Notes: a model not told the origin generated them from the letters alone. A stretch of DNA of 64,000 nucleotides from Dasypus novemcinctus (GCF_030445035.2 NC_080699.1:8370001-8434000), one strand, 5' to 3'. Positions 34,413-47,466 are shown, counted from the first letter of the stretch. Program-made: numbers and translations.

Positions 34413-34573
34413 TTTTTTTTTAAGATTTATTTTTAATTTATTTCTCTCTCCTTCCCCGCCTCCCCGCTGCGCGTGGGTCAACTCACCATATGGGTCAGGA
34501 GGCCCTGGGTTTGAACCCTGGACCTCCCATGTTGTAGGTGGACGCCCTAGCCATTGGGGCAAATCCGCTTCCC
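34413..34573 (-). mobile_element. Internally deleted DAS-type SINE
   Basis: Only the tRNA-like head and the A-rich tail module remain (about 160 bp), with the central body missing. Flanked by 'tgtagtgggtttt' (34400-34412) and 'tgtagcaggtttt' (34574-34586). Confidence 0.88.
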
Positions 34574-34799
34574 TGTAGCAGGTTTTGACATCAGGAAGAT
34601 TGAGTCTTCTAACTTCCTTCTTTTTCACGATTGTTTTGTCTCTCTGGGGCCCCTCGTGATTCCATGTAAATATGATGGCAGCTTTCCCATTTCTGCCAAA
34701 AAAGGTGGTACTAAAATGCTTATTTGTTTATTTACTATCTCCCTTTATTTCTATCCTTACAGTATCAAAGAAATGCATTGCTGAAGTGAATTTTGCTAA

Positions 34800-36930
34800 C
34801 ACGCCTCACAGAATGCCCTAGCTCGGGGCTGGGTAAGATGAGGCCTGTGGGAAGAGCTCCTGTTTTATGAACAAAGCTGCACTGGAACACAGGCATACCG
34901 ATAATTAATGTATTGTTTATGTCTGTTGTGTACTACAAAGGCAACAGGGAGTAGTTTTGAGGGAGACCACAAACCAAAGATATTTACTATCTGGATCATT
35001 AAGAAAAAGTTGGTTACACTCTTCTAGTGCCTACCACCCATGCCATCAAAAAGGCAATACAAATCCCTATGACAACAATACCCTCTCCCTGTGTTTCCAA
35101 AATGCTCCCCCTGGGAACTGCTCTGTTTCCTAATGACTGTCTCTGTTGTTATTCTACTTTTGGGGATAATATTTAAACTTCATCTTTAACCACATTATTT
35201 AATTGTTCTTTTTATTTTAGTTTGCATATTTTTAATTTCAGAAGCACTATTTAATGATTGTTCCTTAAATACAATTTTTAAATAGCTTATTGTGGTAAAA
35301 TATATACAAATAAAATTTCCCTTTTACCACTAAAAAAAAAAAAAGGAACAAATTGGTTGAAATTGGAGAAACACTAGGCAGATGGAGGACAGGGGAGTTT
35401 CATTGTATACCTTCATATACCTCCTGATTTTTTGATTAAATAATGAATTACATATCAGAAAATTAAACACAAAAATGTAAAAAATGATGGTTCTTTTTCT
35501 TTGTTTTACATGTCTTTAATCAGTTAGGGATTTATTTTGTACTTGGTAAAGGGTGAAGTTTCCTTTTCTTCCATATGGAATACCAGTTTTGTACTGTCAT
35601 GTAAACGTCTTCCAGTATCCAAAAGACATATGGGTAAGTTAAAAGCAAGTAACTAAACAATATAGTTACTATTATTTCATTTACATTAAAATGTTTTTAA
35701 TATAAAATTTCTGTGTAATAGTGAATTTTTTGGGGGAGGGGAGTGCAGTGGAATACAGATAAAGGGAGGTTTTTACTTTTTACTGTGTAGCAATTGGTAA
35801 GAGCTAACATCTCCTAAGTATGCCAGGCCTTGTCCTAAAAGCTTCCCTTTTTAATTTCACTTACTAAGCACAACCCTATGAGGGGAATACTAGAATTACC
35901 AGTGTTGGGTCTTCCAGCTTATTAATATTCCAGAGTTTAAAACTATCAGTTTCAGCTTAAAATCAGACTGGGTGTATAACTAGGGCCTTAAACAATTACT
36001 TAAATCCTCTCTGCCTCAATTTCCTGATCTGGAAAATTTAAATAAAAGTGGTACCTGAATCACAGGGTTGTTGTGAGGATTAATTGACATATCCACATAA
36101 AGTTATTAGAACAGTCCTTGGCACAGTAAGAAATTGCTATTACTATTATCATTTTCATTTTACAAATGAGAAAAGGGGGCTAAAGGCTTTAAGTAACTTG
36201 TTGGCAAGTGATATAGCCAAATTTTAAACCCAGTCTCTTAATTAGTCAAATTTTTGTAAGCGTGTATATGAATACACATTTTGGAGAAATTTTTAAAAGT
36301 GAGTAAAAAATGTGAATGGAAAAGAAGTAATTTTCTACAAGGTGAGGAGAGAATTTTTAACTACCACCTGTGCAATTTTCAAACGAGCCTCATAGATATT
36401 AATAGTATTTTTTAAATGGCTTTATTGAGTTGTAATTTACTTATAGTAAAATTAACCCAATAATGGTGGTTGGGTTTTGAAAAGTCTTAGAGAGTTTTGT
36501 TTTAGCACACGGTAGAATTTCCAAGTTCCCGGTGATAATAGCTTAGTATCAACTACTTTGGCTCAGCCCTCTCATAATTATTAGCACCTGCAGAGGCGAG
36601 GGCCTTGGGGGACGCGGAGGTGCAGAGGAAAAGCCCCTCCAGCCCGAAAGTTTAACAGCTAATGGCTTTTGGTGATTCGCACCTGGCTATTTTTGGCTTT
36701 TTAAAAATTTGTGTAAATCATTATTTTAAATCGGACAACATGCCACTGAACTTTTATGACACTCAATAATAGATGTAATTGTTTTGCTGTTAGGATTTTC
36801 TTTTGCCTACTTCTTTGTTTTGAAGTAGTATTCATTAATTTGTGGTGAAGGAAAGACTTTTCTAGTGTTTAATATGTACCTTGGCAGTGAAGCTAGCAAA
36901 GCGTCAGAGCTTAGTCATTCTAGTCTGACA
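34800..36930. other. AT-rich intergenic sequence with old repeats
   Basis: A hAT-like MER trace lies at about 34820-34930 and an L1-like A-rich end at 35265-35345. MIR elements lie at about 35800-35900 and 35990-36160 ('cctctctgcctcaatttcct', 'cagggttgttgtgaggatta'). An L1-like 'ggctttattgagttgtaatt' trace lies near 36417. No gene was seen. Confidence 0.5.
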
Positions 36931-37640
36931 ATTGTCTAGGCACTTGTGAAGTCAGAAGATTGCCCCCAGTTAATAGGAGACCCCCAGCTCCCCATTTACA
37001 GGATCCACCTCATTTACGGAACTCCCCTTGTCCCCCGCTGGTCAACCACCACACCAGGGAGCCAAGACTGCCTACAACTGAAAGCAGGAGAATTGCATCC
37101 AGCATCCATGTGGAATCTAAGCCCCCTCTTGACATAGATGTGGAGTGGACACAACCATTCTAAGGTCCACGGGATGGAGGAATAGAGTATGGATTAGAGT
37201 GGACTTACTGATATTCTATTCATGAACTATTGTGATTAGTAATAGAAGAAAATGTGGCATTGGTGTGGAGAAAGTGGCCATGGTGGCTGCTGGGGGTAGG
37301 GAGTGGGAGGAAGAGATGAGATGTGGCGGCGTTTTCGGGACTTAGAGTTGTCCTGGGTGGTGCTGCAGGGACAGTTACCGGACATTGTATGTCCTCCCAT
37401 GGCCCACTGGGTGGACTGTGGGAGAGTGTGGGCTATGATGTGGACCATTGACCATGAGGTGCAGCGGTGCTCAGAGATGTATTCACCAAATGCAATGAGT
37501 GTCTCATGATGATGGAGGAGATTGTTGTTATGGGGGGAGGAATGGGGTGAGGGGGGTGGGGGATATATGGGGACCTCATATTTTTTAAATGTAATATTAA
37601 AAAAATAAAGACAAAAAATTAGAAAAAATAAAAAAAAAAC
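36930..37640 (+). mobile_element. Young L1 3' UTR, 5'-truncated, with G-rich end
   Basis: A unique-looking, weakly coding segment ends in a run of G-tracts (37531-37580), a poly-A-signal-like 'aataaagac' near 37605 and an A-rich tail to about 37640. This layout is that of a recent, 5'-truncated LINE-1 insertion. It shows little decay compared with other L1 pieces here. I infer the L1 assignment from layout, not from an ORF2 match. Confidence 0.5.
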
Positions 37641-37690
37641 AATGAAGGGGGAGGGGGGAATAAATAGAATAAATCTTTAATAAAATACTC
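37636..37690 (+). mobile_element. Possible SINE tail fragment
   Basis: 'gaagggggaggggggaataa' followed by 'aataaatctttaataaaata' matches the G-rich plus A-rich tail module of the DAS SINEs. It sits right after the L1 tail, with no head present. Confidence 0.45.
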
Positions 37691-37754
37691 TCAATATGAT
37701 GAAACAAAGTCCACTCTTTTCACCCCCTGCTCCTTGCACGGACACGGGGACCAT

Positions 37755-37805
37755 CTCTCTCTCACATGCGCACACATGTGCACGCACACGTGCGCACACA
37801 CACAA
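37755..37805. repeat. Alternating purine-pyrimidine tract
   Basis: About 45 bases of almost unbroken CA/TG/CG alternation ('catgcgcacacatgtgcacg' and onward to 'cacacacaac'), which is prone to left-handed DNA. Confidence 0.7.
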
Positions 37806-37819
37806 CTGGCAGGTAGAGT

Positions 37820-37935
37820 TTTGGATAGAGCCTGGGATTTCTACTTAGGACATCTGGAGCAGGGGTTACAGTTGTGCTGTTGATTAGCCTGAGGGAAATT
37901 ACTTAGCCTCTCTGGGCCTCAGATGGAGACGGCAT
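37820..37935. mobile_element. MIR fragment
   Basis: 'gattagcctgagggaaatta' followed by 'cttagcctctctgggcctca' is a MIR core. Confidence 0.65.
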
Positions 37936-37989
37936 AAGTTTTAAAAAGCTTGGTGCAGGAAACTTTCAAGTTGAAGTTCATTGCAAACC

Positions 37990-38640
37990 AAATACTAATT
38001 GACAAACAAACCTTGGCCTCAGATGTGGAGAAACAGGAACATTCCTCTGTTGTTGGTGGGAATGTGAAATGCAGCCATGGTGGAAAACAGCCTGGCGATT
38101 CACAGAAAGTTTAGAATTACTGTAGGACTCAGCAAGCCCACTCCTAGTATATATACCAAAGAACTGAAAAAAGGGACTCCATCAGACATTTGCACACCAA
38201 CAATTCACCATTGCCAAAAGGTGGAAGCAAGCCAAGTGTCCATCAACAGATGAGTGTGTAAACAAAATATGGCATAGCCACACAATGGGATATTATTCTT
38301 CTATAAGAAGGAATGAAGTTCTGATGCACGCTATAACATGCATGAAACTTGAAGACATTATGTTGGTCGAAATAAGCCAGACAAAAAAATACTGTATGAT
38401 ATCACTTATATGCATATATTAATATGCAGTATAAGCATATTCATGAAATCAGAAACTAGAATTCAGTTTACCAAGGGCCAAATGGGGGAGAGGGATGGGG
38501 AGTTTGTGTTTAATTGGTATTGAGTTTCTGTTTAGGGCAATGGAAACATTTTGGCAAAGGCTGATGGGGATGGAGGCACAACTTTGTGCATGTAATTAAC
38601 ACCACTGAACTTTATATTTGAAAAGGGAAAAAAAAGGAAA
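37990..38640 (+). mobile_element. Old L1 3'-end fragment
   Basis: Sense-strand L1 3' blocks in order: 'ggtgggaatgtgaaatgcag', 'tcctagtatatataccaaag', 'gtgtccatcaacagatgag', 'gaaataagccagacaaaaaa', then an A-rich end near 38630. Confidence 0.85.
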
Positions 38641-40290
38641 TTTTAACTTGTGTATAACTTTACACACACACACACACAAGACCTTAGAACTTCACAACAC
38701 AATGTAAACAGTGGGTTGAAGTTAATAGCATAATTATAATAGTATTGTTTCATAATTGATTATAACAAAGTTGCAAAATATTAATAATAGGGAAAACTGG
38801 GTGAGAGAGGGGGATATGTAGGAACTCTGTACTTCCTGAATGATGTTTCTGTGAAACTACAACTGCTCTGAAAGAATATAAACAAAACTTGGGCTCAGGG
38901 TCAGGATGATAAGAGAGAGTTGGTGACTGGTACAGCCAGACTAGAAAGAAAGAACAATTACTCATCAGCACCAGCCAATTAATACCTGATCTTCCAATTT
39001 TTCAGAAGATGCTAGATATTTTAAATTCTACATGAAACTTATTATTTTTAAGTGTTATCAACTAATTTAATTTTAAAAAAACCACTATGTGGTGCAAAAC
39101 CATGCAGTTCACACAAAACATGCCTTTAGGTTACATTTCACCCATAGGACACCCTTTTCAGCGCTGGAACCAAACAGACCCTTTATTTCTGGTTAAAACA
39201 ACAGAGGTAGGGACAAACTCAGAGTATTTTACCCCTGCAATGAATCATATTTTAACATCTCCTTTCTCTATATTACAACATTATTTTCAGTTATAATCAT
39301 GGAGTGAAATGAATAAGAATGTTGCCTGGAAAAGAAACACAGAAAGTGAGAGTTTTCAGTTATCGAACATTTACATACTGTCTTGCCAGTAAAACAAATA
39401 AAAAATAAAATAAACAGTTGAGTACAAAAATGGGAAAAGGAATACATTTATGTTTTTAAATGATATTAATGTTGAAAAAAAAGGACAAAACTTATCCCAT
39501 ATAATAATCCATCACAGTAATGAAAAACAATGTTATAGTTTCTGTTTTTGAGTCTTAACTTCACCATAATTGATCTTCTTAGCATATTCATGTTCAAAAA
39601 ATTGTGTTGCTAGATTTTTCAATCCATCTTTATTTAAAATGAATCGAAGGGCACTTTTTCATGGTTTTAAGTTTGAAAGGTTTCTTTCACACAGAGCAAC
39701 CAATATATAGATAGTGAGGAAAATCTTAAACATAAGGATAAGCTTGTTGGAGAGTCATAAAAATCCCATTTCAGAGTCAATTTCAGAAACCACAATACTA
39801 TCCATACCTCTTGCTTTGGGATCAATTTTAGCAACTTTGAAACATCTCTACAGTTGAAAATTTTGAATACAAATATAAATGCTGTGCTGTGATACAGATT
39901 AATAGAATTAATGGAATTAAAGTTCTGTTTTCTCATCTTTATAATAATCCCATTGCCCACTGTTATTTTGAATGTATTCTTTAAACACCAGACTATGAGT
40001 GCTAAAGGAATTAGAGAAACGATTTGTGCCAGAAACAAGTAGGAACAATTCCAAGCTACTATAAACTGATTCTTAGTAAGTATGTGTGCAGCTGTGTCCT
40101 CATGTTTGGAGGCTGACTGTATTATTAAAAGTTCTCCAAATTAACTTCCATATAGAAAACAAAACCTCTTAAAAGAGAAGAGATTTGTTCTGCAAATCAC
40201 AACTTCTCTAATAAAAGAAAAAAGTTAATGGGAAAATTAAATTAAAATTAAAATATCTTAATAATAATGCTTGGCAGTGGTTGAGATGGG
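38641..40290. other. AT-rich intergenic sequence
   Basis: A short CA repeat lies at about 38663-38680. The 123-codon minus frame at 39667-40038 is rich in hydrophobic residues as chance frames in AT-rich DNA often are, and it has no family resemblance. Nothing else was recognised. Confidence 0.4.
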
Positions 40291-40305
40291 AAAGTTTACA
40301 TTGTA

Positions 40306-40343
40306 CGTGTGTGTGTGTGTATACATATATATATATATATATT
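40306..40343. repeat. Compound (GT)n(AT)n microsatellite
   Basis: A run of GT followed by 'atacatatatatatatatat', a simple-sequence tract that is likely polymorphic. Confidence 0.9.
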
Positions 40344-40699
40344 TTTAAAGGACGACTAGAGAGACAATGACAATGAAATGCAATGATCCTGGACTGGCTT
40401 TAATAATGAAGGTGAAAACGCCCAAAAGAACAATATTAGGACATTTGAAAAAATTGGAATATAGACTGTAAACGTCATATCATTGTTAAGATTTTTGAAC
40501 TGGATAAGTGTACTTAAGTGAATATCCTTGTTTGTAAGAAGTATGCATAAAAGCATTATGTGTTCAAGAAATATGATATATACAACCTACTCTCAAATGT
40601 TTAGAAAATATATGACAGATAGAGATAGACAGAGGTGGATGGATGGACAGGGAAACAAAAACATGAATTGATAGGTAGATGGATCAATCAATAAAATGT

Positions 40700-40850
40700 T
40701 ACAGCAAATGTGTCAAATGTTAAAGTTGGTGGATCGGTGTATCTGTTTGTGTGGGGATATGTTGTCCTTTGTGTAGGTTTTGTATTATTTTTGCAACTGT
40801 TGTGTAAGTTTGTAATTATTTCAAAATACAAAGTTTAAGAAAGAAAAACA
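40700..40850 (+). mobile_element. Old L1 3' tail
   Basis: Ends 'gtttgtaattatttcaaaat' plus 'acaaagtttaag', like the terminus at 14505-14595. Confidence 0.6.
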
Positions 40851-40923
40851 AAGTAATTTGGAGTCCAAACTGAAAAACAAACAAATAAATAATAGAAATG
40901 TGCTAATTTTAAGTGTACATACA

Positions 40924-41430
40924 TGTATTGGTCAGCCAAAGGGGTGCTGATGCAAAATACCAGAAATCTGCTGGTTTTTATAAAGGGTATTTATTTGGGG
41001 TTAGAGCTCACAGATGCCAGGCCGTAAAGCATAAGTTACTTCCCTCCCCAAAGTCTATGTCCACGTGCTGGAACAGGACGGTTGCCGCGTCTGCGAGGCT
41101 CAGGCTTCCTGGGCTCCTCTCCTCCAGGGGCTTGCTTCTCTCTGGGCTCAGCTGCTCTGCTCCGCTTTGTGCTTACTTCCTGGGCTCCAGCCCAAAACTC
41201 CTACCTCCGTTCTCTGCGGTGCAGTTTCTCCGTGAGTCCCTGCCCACCAAGGGGACAGAGTCTCCACGTTCTACTGACGTGGCCCAGTCAAAGCCTTAAT
41301 CATTATTTAATGAAGTAAAAGTAAAACCTCTGAATCCAATACAATCTAATGTGCCCAGAGGGACAGACCAGTTTATAAACATAATCTAATATCTAATTTT
41401 GGAATTCATCAACAATATCAAATTGCCACA
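40924..41430 (-). mobile_element. Solo LTR, lineage-specific MaLR-like family (copy B)
   Basis: On the plus strand it starts TGTATTGGTCAGCCAAAGG and ends AATTGCCACA, the reverse complement of the family ends. Flanks 'ataca' (40919-40923) and 'atata' (41431-41435) are a 5-bp duplication with one mismatch. About 507 bp. Confidence 0.8.
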
Positions 41431-41769
41431 ATATACATTAAAATTCAATGGTAATAAAAAACACAAACCAAAATTCAACAGTAACTTTAGCAATGTATTT
41501 GGAACACTAACTAATAAAAGACTTGGGGAGGAGTAGTTTATCAATGATATTGTTGGGGATTGCTGGAGTATTGTGGTAATAAACAGTAGACTGAGTTTTG
41601 GTCTGAAAAGTTGCAGCAAGTAATCTCAGAACACAGTTTATCAGCAGAAGACCTGAACTGGAACTCAGATACCCAGTATGGGCCTTTTCACCAAATCATG
41701 GCGCATGTCCTCAGGGCTTTGAAAAGTAAATGAAAATAACAATTATTTTGATATTACATCAATTTACTA

Positions 41770-41945
41770 ATTGATTGCTTATTATAAACCAGGCATCGTG
41801 CTGAGCACTTTATGTAGATTTTCTCATTTAACTCTCACAACAATACTTCTGTAATTATTATTCCCATTTTACAGATGAGAAAACTGAGGCTTAGAGGAAT
41901 AAATAGCTTGCCCCAAATCACAAAGCTCTTACTGGCACGACCACA
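41770..41945. mobile_element. MIR element
   Basis: 'gtgctgagcactttatgtag', 'ctcatttaactctcacaaca', 'ccattttacagatgagaaaa' and 'agcttgccccaaatcacaaa' form one of the clearest MIRs in the window. Confidence 0.85.
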
Positions 41946-42559
41946 GATCCCACAAACTTGTGAGGTATTAATAAGACGTGGTACCAAAAGGTAAAACTGA
42001 GACAAAACGTTCTGACAACAGCACTGCCTAAAGCTGCGGGCTCCCGCTGGAGCCACCTTCCCTCCCACCTCCAACCACCCAGCAATTCACCTGGACGCCA
42101 CGATCCTGGGAATGTCGGCTGGGCCTGAGGTCACGTCCCTCTTTCGATAACCAATGGGATGTTGGCAAATTATTTAACCCCCATTGCTTGGTAAATAAAA
42201 TGAGAGGGTGGGATCCCCGCGGGCCCTTCCAGCAAGGAGGTGTGCACCCCTTAAAACGACTGCCCTTGATTCGAGCAGCTCCAGCGAGGTCCAGAGAGCA
42301 CATAGGCAGCGCGCTCAAGCAATACTTCCTGTTTGTGTCTGGGCTGCTCACAGATTGCGGGTAGACTGTGAGGTGGCCTCATCTCTGGCATCTGATTCCT
42401 GGTCACAGTGTACCAATCAGCCATCTATAGCCTCTGTGTACTGAAGCTTTATTTCATTCTCCACTAATCTCCTCACTTCTGGTTACGACCCCAGACTGCA
42501 AATCCTGCCCTTCCTTCATAGATTCCTAAAGATACTAATTTCTAGCATTTCATGATTTA
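41946..42559. other. Intergenic, no gene recognised
   Basis: Frames at 42028-42444 on both strands have no family resemblance. A MIR-like trace at 42160-42230 is possible. Confidence 0.35.
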
Positions 42560-42953
42560 TTTTTTTGTGAGCATCTTTATCACTTAATTTTTGTTCTAGT
42601 AACATATGTCCAACCTAAAATTTCCCCTTTTAACCACATTTATGTATATAATTCAGTGCTGTTAATTATACACATAGAATTGTGCTACCATCACCACCAT
42701 CCATTTCCAAAAGTTTACAATCAATCCAAATAGAAATTCCGTTTCTATTTTGGGTTGATTAACTCCACAACCCAGCCCCTGGCAACCTGTATTCTAGATT
42801 CTAACTCTATACGTTTGCTTATTCTAATTCATTCATATCAGTGAGATCATACAATATTTGTCCTTATAAAAGGCTTATTTCACTCAACATAATGTCTTCA
42901 AGGTTCATCCATGAGTCACATGAACAAGAACTCCATTCCTTTTTAATGCTGAA

Positions 42954-43608
42954 TGTAGCAGTTTGAGATTATTTTATGAATCCCAAAAAGAGAAAGATTA
43001 TGTTTGTAAACAAATCTATTCCTCTGGGTGTGATACTCTTTGATTGCATTAAATTCAGTTGAGGGGCCTTTGATTAGATTACTTGATAAGGTTACTTTAG
43101 GGCTTTTGGTTGTACTACATCAGTGAGGCATGAATCAGGTTGCCCCCTTGCTGGGTCTGATATAAACTGACTCACATGGACAGACAGAGGAAAAGAGAGC
43201 TCTGCCATTTTTGATTCAGCATTGTGAGAGAGAGGATTGCTTAAGCATGAAGCCTCCAAGAGGCTGGGCCCATGGAGCAGCTGAAGAGGAGACCAGTCCT
43301 GCTATATGCTTGATAGCTTACAGCTGAACTTGGGAAGACAGCAGCACAGCTGAAATCAGAAGAAAGGAGAGCAGCTGAGTCAGAGGGAGGAAGCCCAGAG
43401 GCAAGGCAGAGACCAGGCAGAGATCACCCGCCATCTTGCTTCAACACCTGCCAGCTGACTTGGGTGAGAAAACATCTCTTTTTGTGCCTCGAGTTGGACT
43501 TTTCAAGACCTTGAGTCTGTAAGCTTTTACTCCAAATGAATACCCTTTATAAAATCTAACACATTTCTGATATGCTTTGCATTGGCAGCCCTTTGGCAAA
43601 CTGAAATA
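42954..43608 (+). mobile_element. Solo LTR, lineage-specific MaLR-like family (copy C), inside the L1
   Basis: Starts TGTAGCAGTTTGAG and ends CTGAAATA. Flanked by the perfect 5-bp duplication 'ctgaa' (42949-42953 and 43609-43613). The L1 text resumes exactly across it ('aatgctgaa' / 'taatatcccattatatg'), which proves the LTR came later. 655 bp, with 'gggtgtgatactctttgatt' shared with copies A and D. Confidence 0.92.
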
Positions 43609-44438
43609 CTGAATAATATCCCATTATATGTATATACCACATTCATATATTCATTGGTTGATGGATACTTGGGTTGCTTCCATCTTTGGCAATTGTGAAT
43701 AATGCTGCTATGAATGTTAGTGTGAAAATGTGTTCAAGTACAGTACCTGCTTTCAATTTTTTCCCCCAATATATACCTAGTAGAGGGATTCCCAGGTCAT
43801 ATGGTACTTCTGTACTTAGCTTTCTCAGGAACTGACAAATTGTCTTCCACAGCAGCTGCACTATCTTACATTCTCACCAGCAATGAATGAGTGTTCTCAT
43901 TTCTCCACATTCTCTCCAACACTTGTAATTTTCTCTTTTATTAATAGCTATTCTAGTGGTGTGATAAGGTATCTCAATGTGATTTCGATTTGCATTTCCC
44001 TCACACCTAATGATGCTGAGCATCTTTTTATGTGCTTTTTAGCCATTGGATAGCCACTTTGAAGAAGTGTCTATTCAAGTCTTTTGCCCATGTTTAAATT
44101 GGGTTGTTTGTCTATTGTTGAGCTGTAGGATTTCCTTATTTATGCTGGGTATTAAACCCTTATCAGCTAGGTGGTGTCACATATTTTCTCCCATTGAGTA
44201 GGTTGTCTTTTCACTTTCATGATGAAGTCCTTTGATGGACAAAATTTTGATGAAGTCCCATTTAGCTCTTTTTCCTTTTGTTTCTTGTGCTTTGAGTGTA
44301 AAGTCTAAGCAACCATTACATAAAACATGTTCCTGTACATGCTACTCTACATTTTCTTCTGGTTCATATATTTAAACCTTTGATCCATTTTGAGTTAATT
44401 TTTACATATGGTGTTAGGTAGGGAGCCTCCTTCATTCT

Positions 44439-44678
44439 TTTTTAAAAATTTTATTAGAGAAGTTGTGGGTTTATAGAACAATCATGCATAAAATACAGGG
44501 TTCCCATTTACCACCCCACCACTAACACTGCACTGGTGTGGAACATTTGTTATAACTGATGGTAGCACATTTTAAAATTGTACTACTAATTAAAGTCCAT
44601 GGTTTAATTTAGGGTTCACTGTGTAGTGTAGGTCAATGTATTTTTAAAAATTCTTTATTCTGTTATCATATTTACATT
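44439..44678 (-). mobile_element. L1 3'-UTR-type fragment nested in the larger L1
   Basis: Begins 'tttaaaaattttattagaga', passes 'gcactggtgtggaacatttg' and ends near LTR copy E. The host L1 text breaks at about 44438 and resumes at about 45742, so this is a separate, later insertion, possibly continuing to 45741 beyond the LTR. Confidence 0.6.
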
Positions 44679-45708
44679 TGTATTAGTCAGTCAATGGGGT
44701 GCTGATACAAAATTCCAGAAATCTGTTCGCTTTTAAAAAGGATATTTATTTGGGGTAGAAACTTACAGTCACAAGGCCATAAAGAGCAAGTTACAGGAAG
44801 TGGATTTGGCTCAATGGATAGAGCATCTGTCTACCACATGGGATATCCAGGGTTCAAACCCAGGGCCTCCTGACCTGTGTGGTGAGCTGGCCCCTTCACA
44901 AGTGCTGATGTGCGCAAGGAGTGCCATGCCACTCAGGGGTGTCCCCTTTGTAGGGGAGCCCCACACACAAGGAGTGCACCCTGTAAGGAGAGCCGCCCCA
45001 TGCAAAAAAGTGCAACCTGCCCAGGAGTGGCACTGCACCCATGGAGAGCTGACGCAGCAAGATGACGCAACAAAAAGAGACACAGAGTCCCGGTGCTGCT
45101 GACAAGAATCCAAGCAGACACAGAAGAACACACAGTGAATGGACACAGAGAGCAGACAACTTGGGGGGGGGAAGGGGAGAGGGAAAAAAAAGAGTTACTT
45201 CTCTCATCAAAGTCTGTTGCCACAAGTTGGAGCAAGATGGCTGCCAATCTCTGTGAAGGTTCAGCCTTCCTCTTCCTCCTAAGGCTCCTTGGACCTAGCT
45301 TCTTCTAAGCTCAGCTGTGGGCTAGCATAAGGCTCATCTCTCTCTGCAGGGCTCATTTCTTTCTGCACTTTCTCAGCTGTTCAGGGCTCTGGTCTCTTCA
45401 ACTGCAAACTATCAGGTGAACAGGTCAGTTCTCTGCCTGGGGCTCCAGCATCCAAAACTAAACGCTCTGTGTATTAACTTCCTTGTCTTTGATTGAGCAT
45501 CCACTTTTATCGCCCATAAAGGGAGGGTGGGGGCAGACTCTCAATTTGAGTTACCCTAATGGTGTGGTCAAATAAATGCCCTATTGATTTAATAAAGACT
45601 GAAACCTCTGAATCTTATACAATCTAATACACCCAGAGCAATAGAACAATTTACAAACACAGTCCAATATCTATTTTTGGAATTCATAAACAGTACCAAA
45701 CTGCCACA
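44679..45708 (-). mobile_element. Solo LTR, lineage-specific MaLR-like family (copy E), with nested SINE
   Basis: Plus-strand ends TGTATTAGTCAGTCAATGG and CTGCCACA. Flanks 'acatt' (44674-44678) and 'acatc' (45709-45713) form a 5-bp duplication with one mismatch. A SINE sits inside at 44795-45193. About 630 bp without it. Confidence 0.88.
44795..45193 (+). mobile_element. DAS-type SINE nested in LTR copy E
   Basis: Head 'aggaagtggatttggctcaa', B-box-like 'gggttcaaaccc', and a G-rich then A-rich tail ending near 45193. The LTR text continues from 'caagttac' to 'gttacttctctc', with 'gttac' repeated on both sides. Confidence 0.9.
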
Positions 45709-47466
45709 ACATCTAACAGGGGTCCTTCTCTTTCTCTTTTTTTTTTTTTTTTTGCAAATGGAGATTCAGTTTTCCCAACACCATTTGTTGAAGATCAGGA
45801 AGAAGGCCCTCCAACTTCATTCTTCTTTTTTATATTGGCTTTAGCTATTCAGGGCCCCTTACCTTTCCATATAAATTTGGTTTTTCCATTTCTGCAAAAA
45901 AAGATGTTGCAATTTTGATTGGGATTTCCTTAAATCTATAAATTGCTTTGGGTAGTATTGCCATCTTAACTATATTTAGTCTTCCAATTCATGAACATGG
46001 AAACCCTTTTATTTATTAGGTCTTCTTTACCTTCTTTTAACAAGTTTTTGTAGTTTTCTGTGTACAATTCCTTTATATCCTTGGTTGTATTTATTCCTAG
46101 ATATTTGATTCATTTACTTGCTATTGTGGGAATGAATTTTTTTCTTGATTTATTCTTCTGATTGGTCATTGTTTGTACATAGAAATAATACTGATTTTTA
46201 GGTGTTGCTCTTGTCCCCTGCCACTTTGCTGAATTCATTTATTCACTCTAGAAGCTTTGTTGTGGTATTATCTGGATTTTTCTTTACATAGAATATCATC
46301 TGCAAATAGGAGATGTTTTACTTCTTCCCTTCCAATATGGATGCCTTTTATTTCTTTTTCTGTACTGATTGCTCTGACAAGAACTTCCATTACAATGTTG
46401 AGTAACAGTGGTGACTGTGGGCATCCTTATCTTGTTCTTGATCTTAGAGAGAGAGATTTCATTCTTTCAAAATTGCGATGTTAGATATGGATTTTTCATA
46501 TATGCCCTTTATCACATTGAGGAAGTTTTCCTCTATTCCTAGTTTTCAGTGTTTTTATGAAGAATGCTGTGTTTTGTCAAACGCCTTTCCTGCATCAATT
46601 ATGAAGACTGTTTTTTTTTTCTTTTCCTTTATTCTGTTAATGTGGTGTATTACATTAATTGATTTTCTTATGTTGAATCAACCTTGCACACCTGGGATAA
46701 ATCCCACTTGATTATGCTGTATAATTATTTTAATATGCTGTTGGATTTGGGTTTGCTAGTATTTTGTTGAGGATTTTTGTATCTATATTCATGAGAGATA
46801 TTGGTCTGCAATTTTCTTTTCCTGTGGTATCTTTATCTGGCTTTGGTACAAGGGTGATGTTGGCCTTGTAAAATGAGTTAAGGAGTGTTCTGTCCACTAC
46901 AATTTTTGGAAGGGTTTGGGCAGAATTGGAGTTAAGTTCTTTTGGGGATGTTTGGTAGAATTCCCCGTGAAGCCATCTGGTCTTTGGCTTTTCTTTGTTG
47001 GGATGTTTTTGATGACTGATTCAGTCTCTTTATGAGTAATTACTTTGTTGAAATCTTCTATTTCTTCTGAGTCAATGTAGGTAGTTTTGTGTATTTCTAA
47101 TAATTTGTCCATTTCATCCAGGTTATCTGATTTATTGGCATGCAGTTATTCATAGTATCCTCTTAGGGTTAACTATGGGGTCAGTAGTAATGTCCCCTTT
47201 CATTTCTGATTGTTACTATTTGTATCCTTTCTCTCTTTTATTTTTTCTTTTTCAGCTAAATATTGGTTGATTTTATTAATCTATTCAAAGAACCAACTTT
47301 TGGTTTTGTTGATTCTCTCTATTGCTTTTTGTTTCTTTGGTTTCTTTTCTGTTTCATTTATCTTTGCTCCAATCTTTGTTATTTCCATACTTCTTGCTTT
47401 AGGTTTTGTTTGCTCTTCTTTTTCTAGTTCTTTCAGTTTCAAGGTTAGGCTTCTGATTTGAAGTCC

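Noticed and set aside
39667-40038. 123-codon hydrophobic minus-strand frame, possible membrane protein
   Set aside because: AT-rich DNA often gives Phe/Ile/Leu-rich chance frames. There is no conserved motif and no promoter or splice context.
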